A model generated the notes under the pieces. That model was not told the origin of the DNA, searched no databases, and saw only the letters and a program-made list of their open reading frames with translations. From contig VXAI01000379.1 of assembly GCA_013399305.1 (NCBI GenBank), forward strand, positions 254,532 through 318,531: a stretch of DNA of 64,000 nt. Reading direction: 5' to 3'. The position numbers and the translations under genes are program-made. The stretch is from Rostratula benghalensis (taxonomy: Eukaryota > Chordata > Aves > Charadriiformes > Rostratulidae). Of this stretch, positions 24,931 through 36,560 are shown piece by piece; within the stretch, counting starts at the first letter, position 1, and every line of letters starts with the position of its first letter.

Positions 24931-27900
24931 ACCAATTTTTTTTTTTTCTTTCAGATGCAATACAATTTTGGAATAAACACAATCACTTTGCAAAAATATC
25001 CTTGCTTCACAAGGAAAATAAATTCTGACATTAGCAGTCTCACTGCTATTGCCACTGATAACACTAATATTTCCACTTCATGCATTTTTGTAAGCTGTAA
25101 AAATGCAGTTTTTCTATCTCCTAGGCTTAAAATGACTGAAAAGACTTTCCAAGAGTTCGCGTTTGTTCTGGCATTACCAGTAGAAGACCAGAGACTCCAA
25201 TGGAGTTACCTATGAATTTAAGAGGAGCGGGCTGACCTTGCTCTCGCAGTACATACTTTCAGCCCTGTGAAAAGGCAAAGTCAAAGAAAACTGCTCAGAA
25301 CTTGACCAAGTAGGTTCTTGTGACAACAGGCGGCTTCAATAGATTTCCAACAAGCCCCAAGCGGATTTCAGGTTTCACCTCATGAAGCTTATGTCTGTGC
25401 AGGATGATGTGTGCTGCAAAGCAACTAAATCACCACGGTCATATAAAATGCCGTAACAGCCAAACTAGCTGGACAGGCAATGGCTCTGATACTCAACGCA
25501 ACCTGCCTACAGCAGCACCTGGGTTAAAAACTGTCCAGCTTGTAGCTCTGGACTACTATGAAACCACTGCTTTCAAGACAATAGTGAGCCTGAGCCTCTG
25601 TGCAACAGGCAAAAGACATTGCAGGGTTTCCAGAGTCTGCAGCACTGAAATAACCTTTCTGTGGAAGCTATTAAAGACCGGGGCCACTGGGACTCCTTTC
25701 TTGATGGAAGCCATCAGATCAAGTCTTCACATCGTTACAAGTCATGGCTGAGCTTGGGCATGTGAGCCTAGAAAATTCCAAGTCTGCTTTTGAGAAGAGA
25801 TCTTTGAGAGATTTTAAAAATATTTTTTGTGGGAAATGTTCCATCCTACATGCAACAGTGAGTATTTCCCCCCAAGAATTTCCATAAAAAGGAAACTTTC
25901 AGCCAAAATTACTGCTACCAAATCCATTTGTGATACCTTTTACTGTACTCAAAGTCACTGTCAAAGGAGAAGGCTGAGGAATACAGACACTTTGTTGCAA
26001 AAGGTTTTTCTTTGTTTCCAACACTTTGTATCTCAAACCCATTACTTGGGAAAGAGCTTTTGTGCCATTTTAGATTTATAGTGCCTGTGTGCTATGCAGA
26101 CTATTGAGTGCCATGAGGCTCCAGAAGCTGCCCACCAGGAGCTGGAAGCCTGAATAGTAGAGAGGTATGAGGAAGACTTGAGACCTTTTATGCTTTTATT
26201 TGCTCATGTGCTTTTCACGTCTCAACCTTTTCAACAACTGCAACAAATCCCACTTATGCCCACATGTCAACTTTTGTCCTGTGTGAACCTGGAAACCCCC
26301 TTCTCACTATTGTCTCTTGCTTTGCCCCATGCCTGATGGAACCCTCCTGATGGAAAACCCTGCAGCAGATAAGGTTGCCCATGGCCTGGTGCAGGTGCAT
26401 GGGGTGTTTCTGCCCATGTGCAAAGCCAGCAAGACCCTATCCAGCCCTACTGAGGAGGCAGCACAGAAGGACATGCCTGGTACTATCCTAATGTCAATAC
26501 TTTTTCCTGCATATAAGCATGGTCGTTGTTTCTAAATATCTCTGAAAACTAAATTTTCATCTGAGAATGGCTGACTGTACCTGGACGTACATTCTCTAAT
26601 TTTTCCAACCTCAAAGCAAAGATTTGACAATGCAAATTTTATATATCCACAGGGATTCCAGTAGGCTGAATCCTCCCATGAGCTGTCAAAGCTTCACGTA
26701 CTGCTTGTGAGTAGACTATCCAGTTACCTTTGGATTGAAACATGGCAGCCATTTAAGGATAGAAAGAAGTAGCACAGAATAAATTGGCAAAGGAGGGTGG
26801 AAGAAATGCTGCATCCAATTGAAATGGCAGGAACATTCACAGGTAGGAAGAATGCAATTATCCAGGCTGGAAACAGGCCAGGATGCCATTCATACTGCAG
26901 ACTTGGCATTTCTCAAAATGAAATAACAGATGTTTTTGTGAACTTCTGTCAGGCATACTTTTTATTAATTAAATCTGTAAGAACTACTCTGCCTTTGGCT
27001 CTTTTCTTTTTGCAAATAAATGCAAGAAGCCTAAAATGTCATTATATATAGATAGATATATGCATATATATGTATATACACTTATAATTACACACACCCA
27101 TCTTTTGGTTCAGAACAGATTACTTTTACAAAGTAGATGAAAGGGGAAAAAGTTGCTGTCTGGGGCCTCATGATCATCTCCAGCCTCCAGTTGCAAGAAA
27201 GACCCCAGACAGACAAAACATGAGAAGATATGCTGGAGGCAGCAATTTGGACTGACAGGGTGATAGACTAGGTCATTGTACAGATTATGCTATGTTTAAC
27301 CTCTCAGAGGCACTGAAATAGCTACAAGAAGGGGGATGTTGTAGGAAAGACAAACAGGAGGAGAAATGTAACTAACACACTGAGCAGAAGCAGGTGTACA
27401 GCCCTGCAAAGAGACAAAACTTGTTTTCCCACTCCGCAGCTGACCTCTGCAAGATGTCCCAGGTGAATGGAGGTACGCATCACTGTTGCTGGCTAGGGAC
27501 TTTGTAATAGGTAACACACACACAAAAACTTGCACCCTGTTCAAAATTCCTCTACCACCCACCTCATTTAAACACCCCAACAATGGAAAATAGGGGAAAA
27601 CAGATTTGCTGCACTGCCACAAGGAAAAATAAATGAAATAAATTTAAAAAAAAAAAAAAAAAAAACCAAAAAAAACCAGAAAGGAATTAAAACAAACCCA
27701 CAGGAAGGTATTTTATGCATTAATTTTTTTTTGGCAAGAAGTCAATAGAAACCACCTACATGGTGGAATAATGGCTTTATTAAGCAACAGAGCTGACCTG
27801 TTCCCTGTCCCCAGAAGTGGTATGTTTGTGTGAGACTGAAGTGCTGTGAGACACTGTAGCAACAGGGAACCGAAGTCAAATATCTCCATAGAAGCTTCCT

Positions 27901-29959
27901 TCCAAGTCTTGATGACTCAAATAACTGCATTAATTGGTCTTCCTCCAGTAACATGGGAAATTGGGATGACTCTCTGCCATTCAACATTTCAGTTGTTTCC
28001 ACTGGTCATAGTGGATCATGCACTTGCTTCTTTGCTATGCTGTGGTGTTTGTGATGAAAGCAAGCTCTGGGGGCAGTAATTCCTTCCACTTGAAAAGAGA
28101 ATTCTTCAAGCAGCACTAAAAGGGAAAGGTGTCACAGAAGATCTCATGTCCCTGACCTCGCTTCTCTAATTAAGAATTCCGGATTTACAGGGCAAACTAA
28201 AACACTCATGTACATTTTTTTTTCTCAATGGAGAATGAGGGGTTTTTTTTCAGCCAGAACAAATGAAGTCAGAACATTTATCTTTTTTTCTCAAGTCTTA
28301 GTTATGCAGGTGTCTAGAAGCTGGACAAGTTCTTTTGTAAATAAAAATAAGTGATCTAAATAGTAGTAACAGTCTTATTCTTTCAGCCAGGATCATTAGT
28401 TTGATTAGGTTGAACATGAACAGAGGGAAAAAGCAGATATTTTATCTCTAAACCACTCAAGCTAGCCCTGTTGTTGTAACTTGACATGAACAAATGCAGT
28501 AGTATGTCCAAATCCGGTGTTCCCACTTAAAACTGATGGTGAAAAATGGAGAATAGTTCAAAAGAGCCACATGACTCAGTGAATGAATGATCCATAAAAC
28601 CTGCCTGGTGGTAGGAAACTCGATACACTCAATCTATCTGCTTTATCTGAAAGCAAATCAAAAGGGAAAAGTCTGCTGATAGCAGGGGATTCTTTAGTGA
28701 AGCAGAAAAAGGCAGAACATGATTTCAGAGTGGGAAGCTTGTCATGATTGCAAAAGACAAAAAATAAACATTTTTGACAGTAGGGGTGATTAACACTGAA
28801 GCACCCCTCTGAGGGCAGGTTTACCTCGCTTGGTGCAGAGCCTGTCAGAGTTCCCAGGAGACTTCCATGCACATCACCTCATTTATGTGTCTCAGTGTCT
28901 CAGTGCCAGGTCAGGATGCTCCCTCAGGTGCTGCAGCACTTTGGCATGACAGCCTGGTTTCTGCTGGTGCTCACAGTCTTCTTCCACTGCTGAGCCTGGC
29001 TGGTCCTCAGGGTTAAAAGCCTCTCCACTCAGCTCCACTTTGCACTGTACAGGTCTAGCCTGGAGTTTTCAAGCCAATGCGGATTCTCTGAAATTGTACC
29101 AAAACAAAAATCAGACTGGGTTTGTCCTGAGATAGTTTTCAGTTTAGATTCAATTTGAAAAACAATAGTTCAAGGTCAATCAACTTGTCTCATGAAAGCA
29201 GAGGCTCTGACTCACCATTTTTGCTGGATTTAGTGGAGGATTTAGCTGGAGATTAACTAACACATCTGCAACTGCTGTTCTCTCTGTCAGAGTCAGTATG
29301 GCACGGGGTGTGTATAGTCACAATGAGCCAGGGCTTTTGAGCTACATGGTGAGGGCCAGTTCTCCTCTCCCTCCTTCTCCTCCAGCTTTGTAACACAGGA
29401 AAATCAAGTAGGGCCCCCAGCACTGTGCTGATTTCTATTTGGTTCCCTCCCAAGGTGGAGAGAACTTCTTGTGTTCACCATCAAAAATTAATGCAATCTC
29501 CAGCTGCGTGGTGGATGTAGGTCTTGTATCTAAACAGAAAGAAAGTTCATTTGGAAACTATTGAGAAACCTAGTTATTTATGCCAGGAAGCCAGGAGATA
29601 GCCCAACTGAAGGGACAGTGCACATTTCTACAGACGCAGGAAATTTGCAAGATTAACCACAGACTAAATTCTGTGTATACATCTCAGAGTATATAACTAG
29701 GCTGAAATCATCCATTCATGTTTGTTTTAATCTCAGCAAAGTCAACAAAATACTCCTAATTGCTAAAGAGTCAGTGCTGGGTTCTAATTATCCTGACATC
29801 AGATGTGGACCTAGTGGTTGTATGAAATACTTCTCTCCCAAACATGCAGTTTCCTTGGAAGCAGAGCTGAAAACAAGCTGCTTCTGATGCACAACCATTA
29901 ATAAAATGGATTTGTTCAGTTAGGTAAGTGCCTGGGACAGATTATGAACAACATCAACA
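24931..29959. other. Unannotated DNA
   Basis: No gene recognised. Contents are a 115-codon frame at 25404-25751 without known motifs, an AT microsatellite-like stretch at 27041-27090, and an A-rich tract at 27646-27690. No processed-pseudogene body was seen upstream of the A tract. Confidence 0.55.
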
Positions 29960-30222
29960 GAGTTGATGAACTTGGCAAAGACCTCTGGAGATCATCTCAT
30001 CCAATCCTCCTGCTCAAAAGAGGCTCAATTAGAGTAGGTTTCTCATGGTCATGTCCAGTTGACTGTGTCTAAGGACAGTCTCCACCACCTCTCTGCACTA
30101 CTCACTGGACACCTTGTTTGACTACTTTTACATTGAAATGCAATTTTCTGTGTTTCAGTTAGTGCTTGTTGCTCTTCCTCTGTCACTGGGTTTCAATGAG
30201 AAGGGTCTCCTCCTGATCAAAG
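29960..30222 (-). mobile_element. CR1 LINE fragment, copy F (degenerate)
   Basis: Blocks 'gcaaagacctctggagatca', 'tctccaccacctctctg' and 'gagaagggtctcctcct' occur in CR1 3'-region order on the minus strand. The terminal 'gaatcatagaatc' tail is no longer recognisable. The piece ends within about 15 bp of the outer edge of the ERV 3' LTR, so the provirus may have landed in or next to it. Confidence 0.65.
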
Positions 30223-30234
30223 TCAGTAAGGAGA

Positions 30235-31118
30235 TGTCGTGCTTTAGCCTCAGATGGCACCAAAGAACCACGTGGCAGCTGCTCTCTCTTGACCCCACCC
30301 ACAGCTGGAAGGGCAAAATTGGAAGAAAAAGGCAAAACTCATGGGTTGAGACAAAGGCAGTTTAACAGAACAAAAAAACAGTAACAGTAACATGGACAAA
30401 GAAGTATAAAAAAATATGATTACAATACCAACTGCTCACCGGGGTTTGCTCACCAAACCCTGCACGGTCCAGGACTGCCCGCTGGCTGCTAGCACTGACT
30501 TCCTGTCCCCAGACAGCTCCCGGCTACCCCCTGGGCATGGCTCCAATGGTATGGAATACCTGTGCCCCTGTCAGAGCCAGGGGACAATTAACCCTGTCCC
30601 TCCCAGAACCAGGACATTATCCACCCCTTATTCCATACCATCTATGCCATACCCAGATCTTACAGTTCCCGATTAAAAGCTATCATTTTTACATTATATG
30701 TATATATATACATATATATCCATTGAGGTAATTTAATCCATGACTTTGGGCTTCATTAGGACAGTCTCTCAGGGCAGGAAAGATGGTGTGTGGTGTTGGA
30801 CTGTCACATGCTGTAGGTTCAGGGCTTGCAGCTGATGTATCCAATACAGCTTATGTCAATCTCAATGAAGTTGCTGGGCACCCACTGCTGAGGTCAGATC
30901 TCCCCCCTTCACTGCTGCACTTCACTCAATTCTTCATCAGAGCCCATCTCTGTTGAAATCTAATCACCAACAACCATTGTTTCTTATTATATTACAACCA
31001 ATAGCAGTTATAGACATGAGAATATACAGTTGCAGGGTCATTCAGCAATTATCATCATGTCATTTCATTCATTGGCTATTCTCACCCAAAATCAGATCCC
31101 CGTGAGGGGCATATCACA
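30235..31118 (-). repeat. ERV 3' LTR (complete, about 884 bp)
   Basis: The left end begins 'tgtcgtgctttagcctcag', nearly identical to the inner end of the other LTR at 36197. The right end is set at 'atatcaca' because a pyrimidine-rich tract (the polypurine tract on the coding strand) follows at once. This gives TG...CA termini. An alternating TA stretch lies near 30695-30720. Homology with the 5' LTR covers only about the first 330-350 bp, because that copy is truncated. Neighbouring CR1 sequence ends just outside. Confidence 0.85.
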
Positions 31119-31130
31119 CCTCCCCATCCT
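31119..31130 (-). promoter_or_regulatory. Polypurine tract of the ERV
   Basis: On the minus strand this reads 'aggatggggagg', a purine tract abutting the U3 start 'tgtgatat'. In retroviruses this tract primes plus-strand DNA synthesis. Its position fixes the LTR boundary. Confidence 0.75.
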
Positions 31131-31800
31131 GCCACATCACCCACCAAGTGTACCCAGGTCCTTGAGCAAAGGCAATCCCACGGATGGGTTTACCTTGGCC
31201 TGAGGCAGGACTAACCCAGACGGTCTTTCCTAGCATATTCTTCATGTGCACCACAGGGACTTCATCACCCTCCACTGTACAGGGAAGTTTTGACTGGGCA
31301 GGATCAGCTCAGTTTGTAGATCCCCTGGTGTTAACTAGCCAGGTAGCCTTTGTTAAATTTATATCCCAATGCTTCAAAGTCCCACCACCGATTGCTCTCA
31401 GTGCAGTTTTTAGCAGTCCATTGCAGCATTCTGTCTTCCCAGAGGCTGGTGTGTGATTGGAAATGGGATAAACCCATTCAATACCATGCTCTTTGACCCA
31501 CTGGACCCACTGTTCCAAAGCTGTTTCGGAAATGACTTCTGGCCTGACTCAATTCTGTCTGGGGTGCCATGTTGCCAGAGGACTTGCTTTCCAAGGCGTG
31601 GTCTTATGGGCAGTGACATGAGGTAGAGGGTACATGGGTACATTGCCAGCCATCCAGTGGTTGCTTCCACCATTGTGAGCACATAGCTCTTGCCTTGGCG
31701 AGTTTGTGGGAGTGTAATATAATTCATCTGCCAGGTCTCCCCATACTTATATTTCAGCCATCGTCCTCCATACAAAAGAGGCTTTAATCACTGCTTAATT
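31131..31800 (-). pseudogene. ERV integrase remnant
   Basis: In the virus direction, 31775-31410 opens with 'YGGRWLKYKYGETWQMNYIT' and 'YVLTMVEATTGW', the start of the integrase core. The first catalytic aspartate position (after 'WQM') reads N. The frame then passes 'HGTPDRIESG', where the second Asp motif should be, and that Asp is not readable because of local indels. A second frame (31518-31309) gives 'HGIEWVYPISNHTPASGKTE' with the glutamate segment, then 'KATWLVNTRGS'. Down to 31131 an SH3-like C-terminal tail is readable ('GKTVWVSPAS', 'GPGYTWWVMWQDG'). It is inactive as it stands. Confidence 0.88.
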
Positions 31801-31859
31801 GCAGCACATGTCTCACATTCATGGATGACCTGTGCAATAGTGCCCATGGTCAAATCCAC

Positions 31860-32540
31860 CCCTCGGTCATGAGCTAATCTATACGTGGTGTCTCTTCCCT
31901 GATGGCCTGATGTGTCACGGTCCCATCTTTGCCAGTCGAGATCATCTGAGACACTTCAACCTTAGCAGCTTGATCTACATGCTGGTTGTTCTGATGTTCC
32001 TCAGTGGCCCAGCTCTTGGATACGTGGGCCACTACATATACATGGCATACTTTCACAACACAGATTTTCCGTCCAGGCAGCTATATCTTGCTACAGATCA
32101 GCTGCCCAGATGGGTTTGCCTCTGTGCTGCCAGTTGCTCTGTTTCCACTGCTGTAACCACCCCCAGAAGGCATTTGCCATCCATGAACTGGCGTAGAGAG
32201 AAAATACTGGCCACTTTTCCTGCTCAGTGATGTCTAAAGCCAGCTGAATTGCTCTCACTACTGCAAACTGGCTGGATTCACCTTGCCCTTCAGTGGCTTC
32301 TGCAACTTGTCTTGTGGGACTCCATGTGGCAGCCTTCCACTTTCAGTGCTTTCCCACAGTCTGGCAGGACCCATCAGGGAACAGAGCATATCGCTTCTCA
32401 TTTTCTGGTAGATTATTATACGGTGGGTCCTCTTCTGTACACATCACCTCCTCCCCCAATGACATTCCAAAATCCTCCGATGACATTCCAAAATCCTTGC
32501 CTTCTGGCCAGTCCATAATAACTTCTAAAATTCCTGAGCA
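31860..32540 (-). pseudogene. ERV RNase H remnant with tether
   Basis: The frame 32555-32343 leads into 'NEKRYALFPDGSC', which carries the first RNase H aspartate (codon 32373-32375). The frame 32056-31874 holds the C-terminal part, with 'HVSKSWATEEHQNNQHVDQA' including a late acidic residue. The middle of the domain is split between frames. A 21-bp tandem duplication in the tether (about 32459-32500) yields the repeated residues 'DFGMS'. In the virus the enzyme degrades the RNA strand of RNA:DNA hybrids. Here it is a relic. Confidence 0.82.
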
Positions 32541-32799
32541 ACTGGGGTTTCCCATTCAAGTTAGCTGCGTGATCAGTGCAATCCACTTATTCCACGTGTC
32601 ATCTATTGCATGGTGTGTGGTAGGGACCCTTTCTTTGAACATCCAGCCCAGCACTGGCACCCGAGGTGCCAAGAGGAGCTGTGCTTCTGTACCAACCACT
32701 TCTGAAGCAGCTCAAACCCCTTCATACACTGCCACTATTTCTTTTTTTGTTGGAGTGTAGCGGGCTTTAGGTCCTCTGTATCCCCAACTCCAAAACCCT

Positions 32800-33720
32800 A
32801 GGGCTTGACCACATGTCTCCCTTGGTGCTTTCTACCAGAGACTCCAGGTGGGGCCATTCTCCCCGGCTGCAGTGTACAGCATGGGTTTTGCATCTTGTCC
32901 CACCCAGACTGGTCCCAGAGCTGCTGCATCGACTGTCTCCCATTTAATTTGTTCAAAAGCTTGCCATTGCTCAGGACCCCATTTAAAATCATTCTTCTTC
33001 TGGGTTACTTGATACAGAAGGCTCACAATCAGACTGTAACCTGGGATATGCATCCTCCAAAATCCCACAATGCCTAAGCTTGTTCTTCCTTTTTACTAGT
33101 TGGTGGAGATATATCTTCTATTTTACTGATCATGTCTATTGGAATTTGACAGTGCCTGTCTTTCCATTTTATTCCTAAAACCTGGATCTCCTGTGCAGAT
33201 CCCTTGACCTTACTCCGTTTTATGGCAAAACCAGCTTTCAGAAGGATTGGAACTATTTTATTCCCCTTCTCAAAAACAACTTCTGTTGTGTTGCCCCATA
33301 TGATGAGGTCATCAATGTACTGCAGATGGTCTGGAGCTTCACCCTGTTCTAGTGCAGTCTGGATCAGTCCATGGCAAATGGCGGGGCTGTGTTTCCACCC
33401 CTGGGGCAGTGGATTCCAGGTGTACTGGATGCCTTTCCATGTGAAAGCAAACTGGGACCTACACTCTGCTGCCAGAATGATTGAGAAGAATGCATTAGCA
33501 CCATCAGTTGTGGCATACCACTTGGCTGCCTTGGACTCCAGTTCATATTGGAGTTCTAACATGTCTGGCACAGCAGCACTCGGTAGTGGTGTAACTTCAT
33601 TCAGGCCACGATAGTCCACAGTTAGCCTCCACTCTCAATTAGATTTTTGCACTGGCCATGTGGCACTGTTATAGGATGAGCGAGTCTTGCTGATCACTTC
33701 TTGAATTTTTAGTTGATTAA
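32800..33720 (-). pseudogene. ERV reverse transcriptase remnant
   Basis: The best-preserved protein of the provirus. A 181-codon frame (33619-33074) begins 'MDYRGLNEVTPL', has motif A as 'WYATTDGANAFFS' with its aspartate, 'LPQGWKHSPAICHGLIQTAL', and the catalytic box 'YIDDL' (YIDD codons at 33308-33319). So the three metal-binding aspartates are present. Just upstream in the same frame an in-frame TGA (33635-33637) interrupts the fingers region. After codon 181 the frame breaks, and the thumb/connection ('FWRMHIPGYSLIVSLLYQVT', 'KNDFKWGPEQWQAFEQIK') continues in another frame at 33068-32832. Motif style favours an ERVL-like pol. Confidence 0.92.
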
Positions 33721-33739
33721 ATCAGTTTATGGATGGGAA

Positions 33740-34060
33740 TCAGAGAGTCTTGGTTGTTGTGATATTGCCATGGACAGTTGTGGTAGTGATCAGCACTTGT
33801 TTTTCTTCAACCCTCAACAACCCCACAACTGAAGGGTCTTCTGAGAGGCAAGGTCTAACTTCCTCCATCTCCAAGGCAGCTATGCCAAAAGCCCACTGGT
33901 ACCCTTTTGGGACCTTAACATTCCCTCTCCTGAAATAATCTATACCAAGGATGCATGGGGCATCTGAGCCAGTCACAGTGGAATGCTTTTGTCAATCATT
34001 CTCAATTAGGATCACTTCAGCTTCCAGTAGAGTCAACTCTTATCCCTTTCCCACACCTGG
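33740..34060 (-). pseudogene. ERV protease remnant
   Basis: The frame 33976-33740 contains 'CILGIDYFRRGNV', the conserved ILG-D block in the C-terminal half of retropepsins. Immediately upstream there is an in-frame TGA (33992-33994). A D-S-T-G sequence at about 34023-34034 fits the active-site loop and is followed by a frame change. The gene is disrupted in at least two places. Confidence 0.7.
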
Positions 34061-34103
34061 CTGAAGGCAGGGCCCCTCTAATCCTGGTCATAGTATCCAT
34101 TAT

Positions 34104-35577
34104 TCACTTCTGGCAGAAAAGACTTAGAAGTTCTCTCAAGAGGATCAGAAGCAAGATCAGGCCTCCTACTCTGTCTGGGGAACTGCCCGTTGGAAACTGA
34201 GGTGGCACTCTTCCAGGAGGGATCCACCTTTCATGGTTGTTCTCCCTTGCAACACCTGTACCTGTGCTCATAGGATTGAAGTAGGCTGTCCATCCCACTT
34301 CCTCATGTCCTCTCCATGGTCATGCAGGTATAACCACAGGGTGCCTCATGGTGTGTATCCTCTGTATTCTCTATCTTGAGTAGGGAAAGGTCTGCTTTTA
34401 ATGGCTGAGACAGTGGCCCATCCAGGTGGGGAGTAGGACATACTTTCTTCAAGTTGCTGGACCTTCCAGGACAGTTTCTCCGCAGCTGAGACAAGAAGGG
34501 AAGAGAGATTTTCTTCATATCGCCAGAGTCGGGCAGTCACCTCATCCACCATTGGTCCCTCTTCACCTTTCCATTGCATCACTGCCAACAAGTTGGCATA
34601 TGACAGTGATGCACTCTGTACAAACTTCTGCTACATAGGCCTTGAACACTGGATCTCATCAGGATGTGTGGGTAACTGTGCATCATGCTGGTAATAATAA
34701 ATCAACTCCCACACAGCTAATTCCCTCAGGTACTGGGTACTGTTTCCTATGGTGGGCCACTTGCTCACATGACATATGACATCTTTGCTGAAGGGGTACC
34801 TTTCCCTCACGCCGAACAGGAGTCGCTTCCAGAGGCTGAGGGCTTGTGTCTTTTTCCCAATCACCTTATCAATGTCCCCTTCTCTAGACGGAGATCCCAG
34901 CTGCTTGGCTTTCCTGCCCTCTAATTCCAGGCTACTGGTCCCATTATCACAGCATCCAGGTGACGATGTTCTCACCTGGAAGTCGGCTGAAATCTTTTCA
35001 CATATCCCACAGCTTGCTCAGAGATACCGATCAGGTGACTACCTCTGGTTCCACCTCTTCCTCCTGTTCTCATGATGACCTTGGTTCATCGTCATCCCTT
35101 GCTAAACAAGCTGATTTCTTGGTGTATTTCTTCTTCTGGATAGGGTCAATTGATATGGGCATGGGTTGGATTTCGGGTTCGACTGCAGTGCCTACCACTG
35201 GGGTCAGCCTGCCACTGGGGTTAGAGTAGCTGCAGTGTCTGCTGCTGTGTCTGTCACCAGATCTGGATTAGCTGCAGCTTTTGCAGCAGTGTCCACCCCT
35301 GCAGCTGGAGTTGCTGCAGCACCTGCCACCGATGTGGCAGTAGCCCCACTGCCTGTCAGCCTGGTTTCCCTCTCTTTCTGCTGAGGATGCTGCACAGTAT
35401 GGAGCAGTGTCTGGTAAATACTGGCCAGGGCCCAGCACAGTGGAGTGAGCTGGGTCTCTCTGGAATAGCCACCACATTTTCCTTTCAAATATTCTATCAC
35501 TTCATCAGAGTTCTGTACTTTTCAGGGGTGAAGTCCCGAGACACTGGAGGTGAAAAGGTCTCTAGGTACCTGCCCAT
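34104..35577 (-). pseudogene. ERV gag remnant
   Basis: A possible start, ATG at 35575-35577, begins 'MGRYLETFSPPV', whose Gly-2 would suit myristoylation. The frame breaks near 35495, and an N-terminal domain continues in frame 35500-35204 ('CWALASIYQTLLHTVQ'). It runs into an Ala/Thr-rich spacer written in GCTGCAG-like repeats (about 35200-35345). A capsid-like segment follows (34975-34631; 'WKRLLFGVRERYPFSKDVIC', 'LRELAVWELIYYYQ'). After that comes a helical, coiled-coil-like stretch (34591-34346; 'EKLSWKVQQLEE'). No clear CCHC zinc knuckle was found. Assignment rests on position and style more than on strong motif matches. Confidence 0.7.
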
Positions 35578-36170
35578 ATTGTCCCACTTCCCATGCCACC
35601 CAGGACTACCTAGCCTCAGGGCAGTATAGTCTTAAATAGTTGTTTGACCTTGAACAAAACCTGGAGCACATTCAGGAGACAAAGCAAGAAAACCACGCTG
35701 GTTTCAACATCCCAAGGCTATTCAAAATTCTCAAAAACTGGAACACCTGGCCTGAACGAGATAAAGGAGGTAAGGTAGCTGGGGAAAACATCCCCTTCTA
35801 TTTCCCCCATAGGCTGGGTGTGATTTTTAATAAATTCCAAGAGATGCTGCCCAAGGTATGAGAAGGATAACAATACCACAGGAACACCCCCCAATAACTT
35901 TCTGACCAGTGATGCCAACACATCATACATTGATATTACACAGGACTGCAAAATTACAAACTTGATGCCTCTCCCAGAGATGATAAACAACATTGTGGAG
36001 AGTAAATGAACCGTACATAAACCATACAGGAATTCACATAGCAGAGCCACAAGAACAAAGCAAGCAACATGGTGACTGGTGACAATTCTACTCCTACAAT
36101 AAAAGCACCCAGCAAGTTCGCTTTCAACAAGCTCTGGTCAAATTTTGCTGTTATCTCAACCCTCCAAGTT
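35578..36170 (-). other. ERV leader, containing a 110-codon open frame
   Basis: This lies between the primer-binding site and the presumed gag start, about 590 bp. It holds a minus-strand open frame at 36050-35718 starting 'MALLCEFLYGLCTVHLLS', with a hydrophobic first half and a more polar end ('GQHLLEFIKNHTQPMGEIEG'). I do not recognise it. It may be a true pre-gag frame or a chance survivor in non-coding leader. Confidence 0.4.
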
Positions 36171-36188
36171 GCCTCAGGTTGGGTGCCA
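36171..36188 (-). promoter_or_regulatory. Primer-binding site, tRNA-Lys-like
   Basis: On the minus strand this reads 'tggcacccaacctgaggc'. By recall it matches the tRNA-Lys(1,2) 3'-end primer site at 15 of 18 positions. It lies 8 bases inside the LTR edge at 36197, a slightly long spacer. ERVL elements are named for a Leu primer, so this combination is notable. Confidence 0.65.
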
Positions 36189-36196
36189 AAAAGGAC

Positions 36197-36560
36197 TGTC
36201 CTGGTTTAGCCTCAGATGGCACCAAAGAACCACATGGCAGCTGCTCTTTCTCTTAAGCCCATCCACAGCTGGAAGGGCAAAATCAGAAGAAAAAGGCAAA
36301 TCTTGTGGGCTGGGACAAAGGCAGTTTAACAGAACAACAAAACTGTAACATGGATAAAGAAGTATAAGAAAACACAAGTTTATGATACCAACCACGCACA
36401 GAGCACAGCCCGCACTGCCGCCCCCCGACTTCCTGTCCCCCTCCCCTTACCGGCCAACTCCTGGCTTCCCCCTGGCATGGTTGACATGGGATGGAATACC
36501 AGTGCCCCTGCTAGAGCCAGGGGACAGGAGAACCAGGACAGGAGACTACCACCTGAAATT
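36197..36560 (-). repeat. ERV 5' LTR, truncated
   Basis: The inner end 'tgtcctggtttagcctcag' and the next roughly 330-350 bp parallel the LTR at 30235, including 'ggcaccaaagaaccac', 'ggcagtttaacagaaca' and 'agagccaggggaca'. Homology stops near 36545-36560. The outer 500 bp or so, which should hold U3, is missing, so the provirus has lost its own promoter. Confidence 0.85.

Larger units (their letters stand above)
30235..36560 (-). mobile_element. Endogenous retrovirus, ERVL-like, env-less, minus strand
   Basis: This is an old provirus read right to left: 5' LTR remnant (36197-36560), primer-binding site (36171-36188), leader, gag (to about 34104), protease, reverse transcriptase, RNase H, integrase (to about 31131), polypurine tract (31119-31130) and 3' LTR (30235-31118). 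The integrase C-terminus runs straight into the polypurine tract, so there is no space for env. RT motifs place it near the class III (ERVL-like) avian elements by my recall. Every coding region carries stops or frameshifts, and the two LTRs differ by substitutions and indels, so it is a fossil. The 5' LTR lacks its outer end, so a target-site duplication cannot be tested. Confidence 0.93.

Noticed and set aside
27646..27690. A-rich tract as a retroposed transcript tail
   Set aside because: No recognisable transcript body on either side.
32293..32760. 155-codon plus-strand ORF
   Set aside because: Antisense to the ERV RNase H and connection region.
33204..33614. 136-codon plus-strand ORF
   Set aside because: Antisense to the ERV reverse transcriptase.
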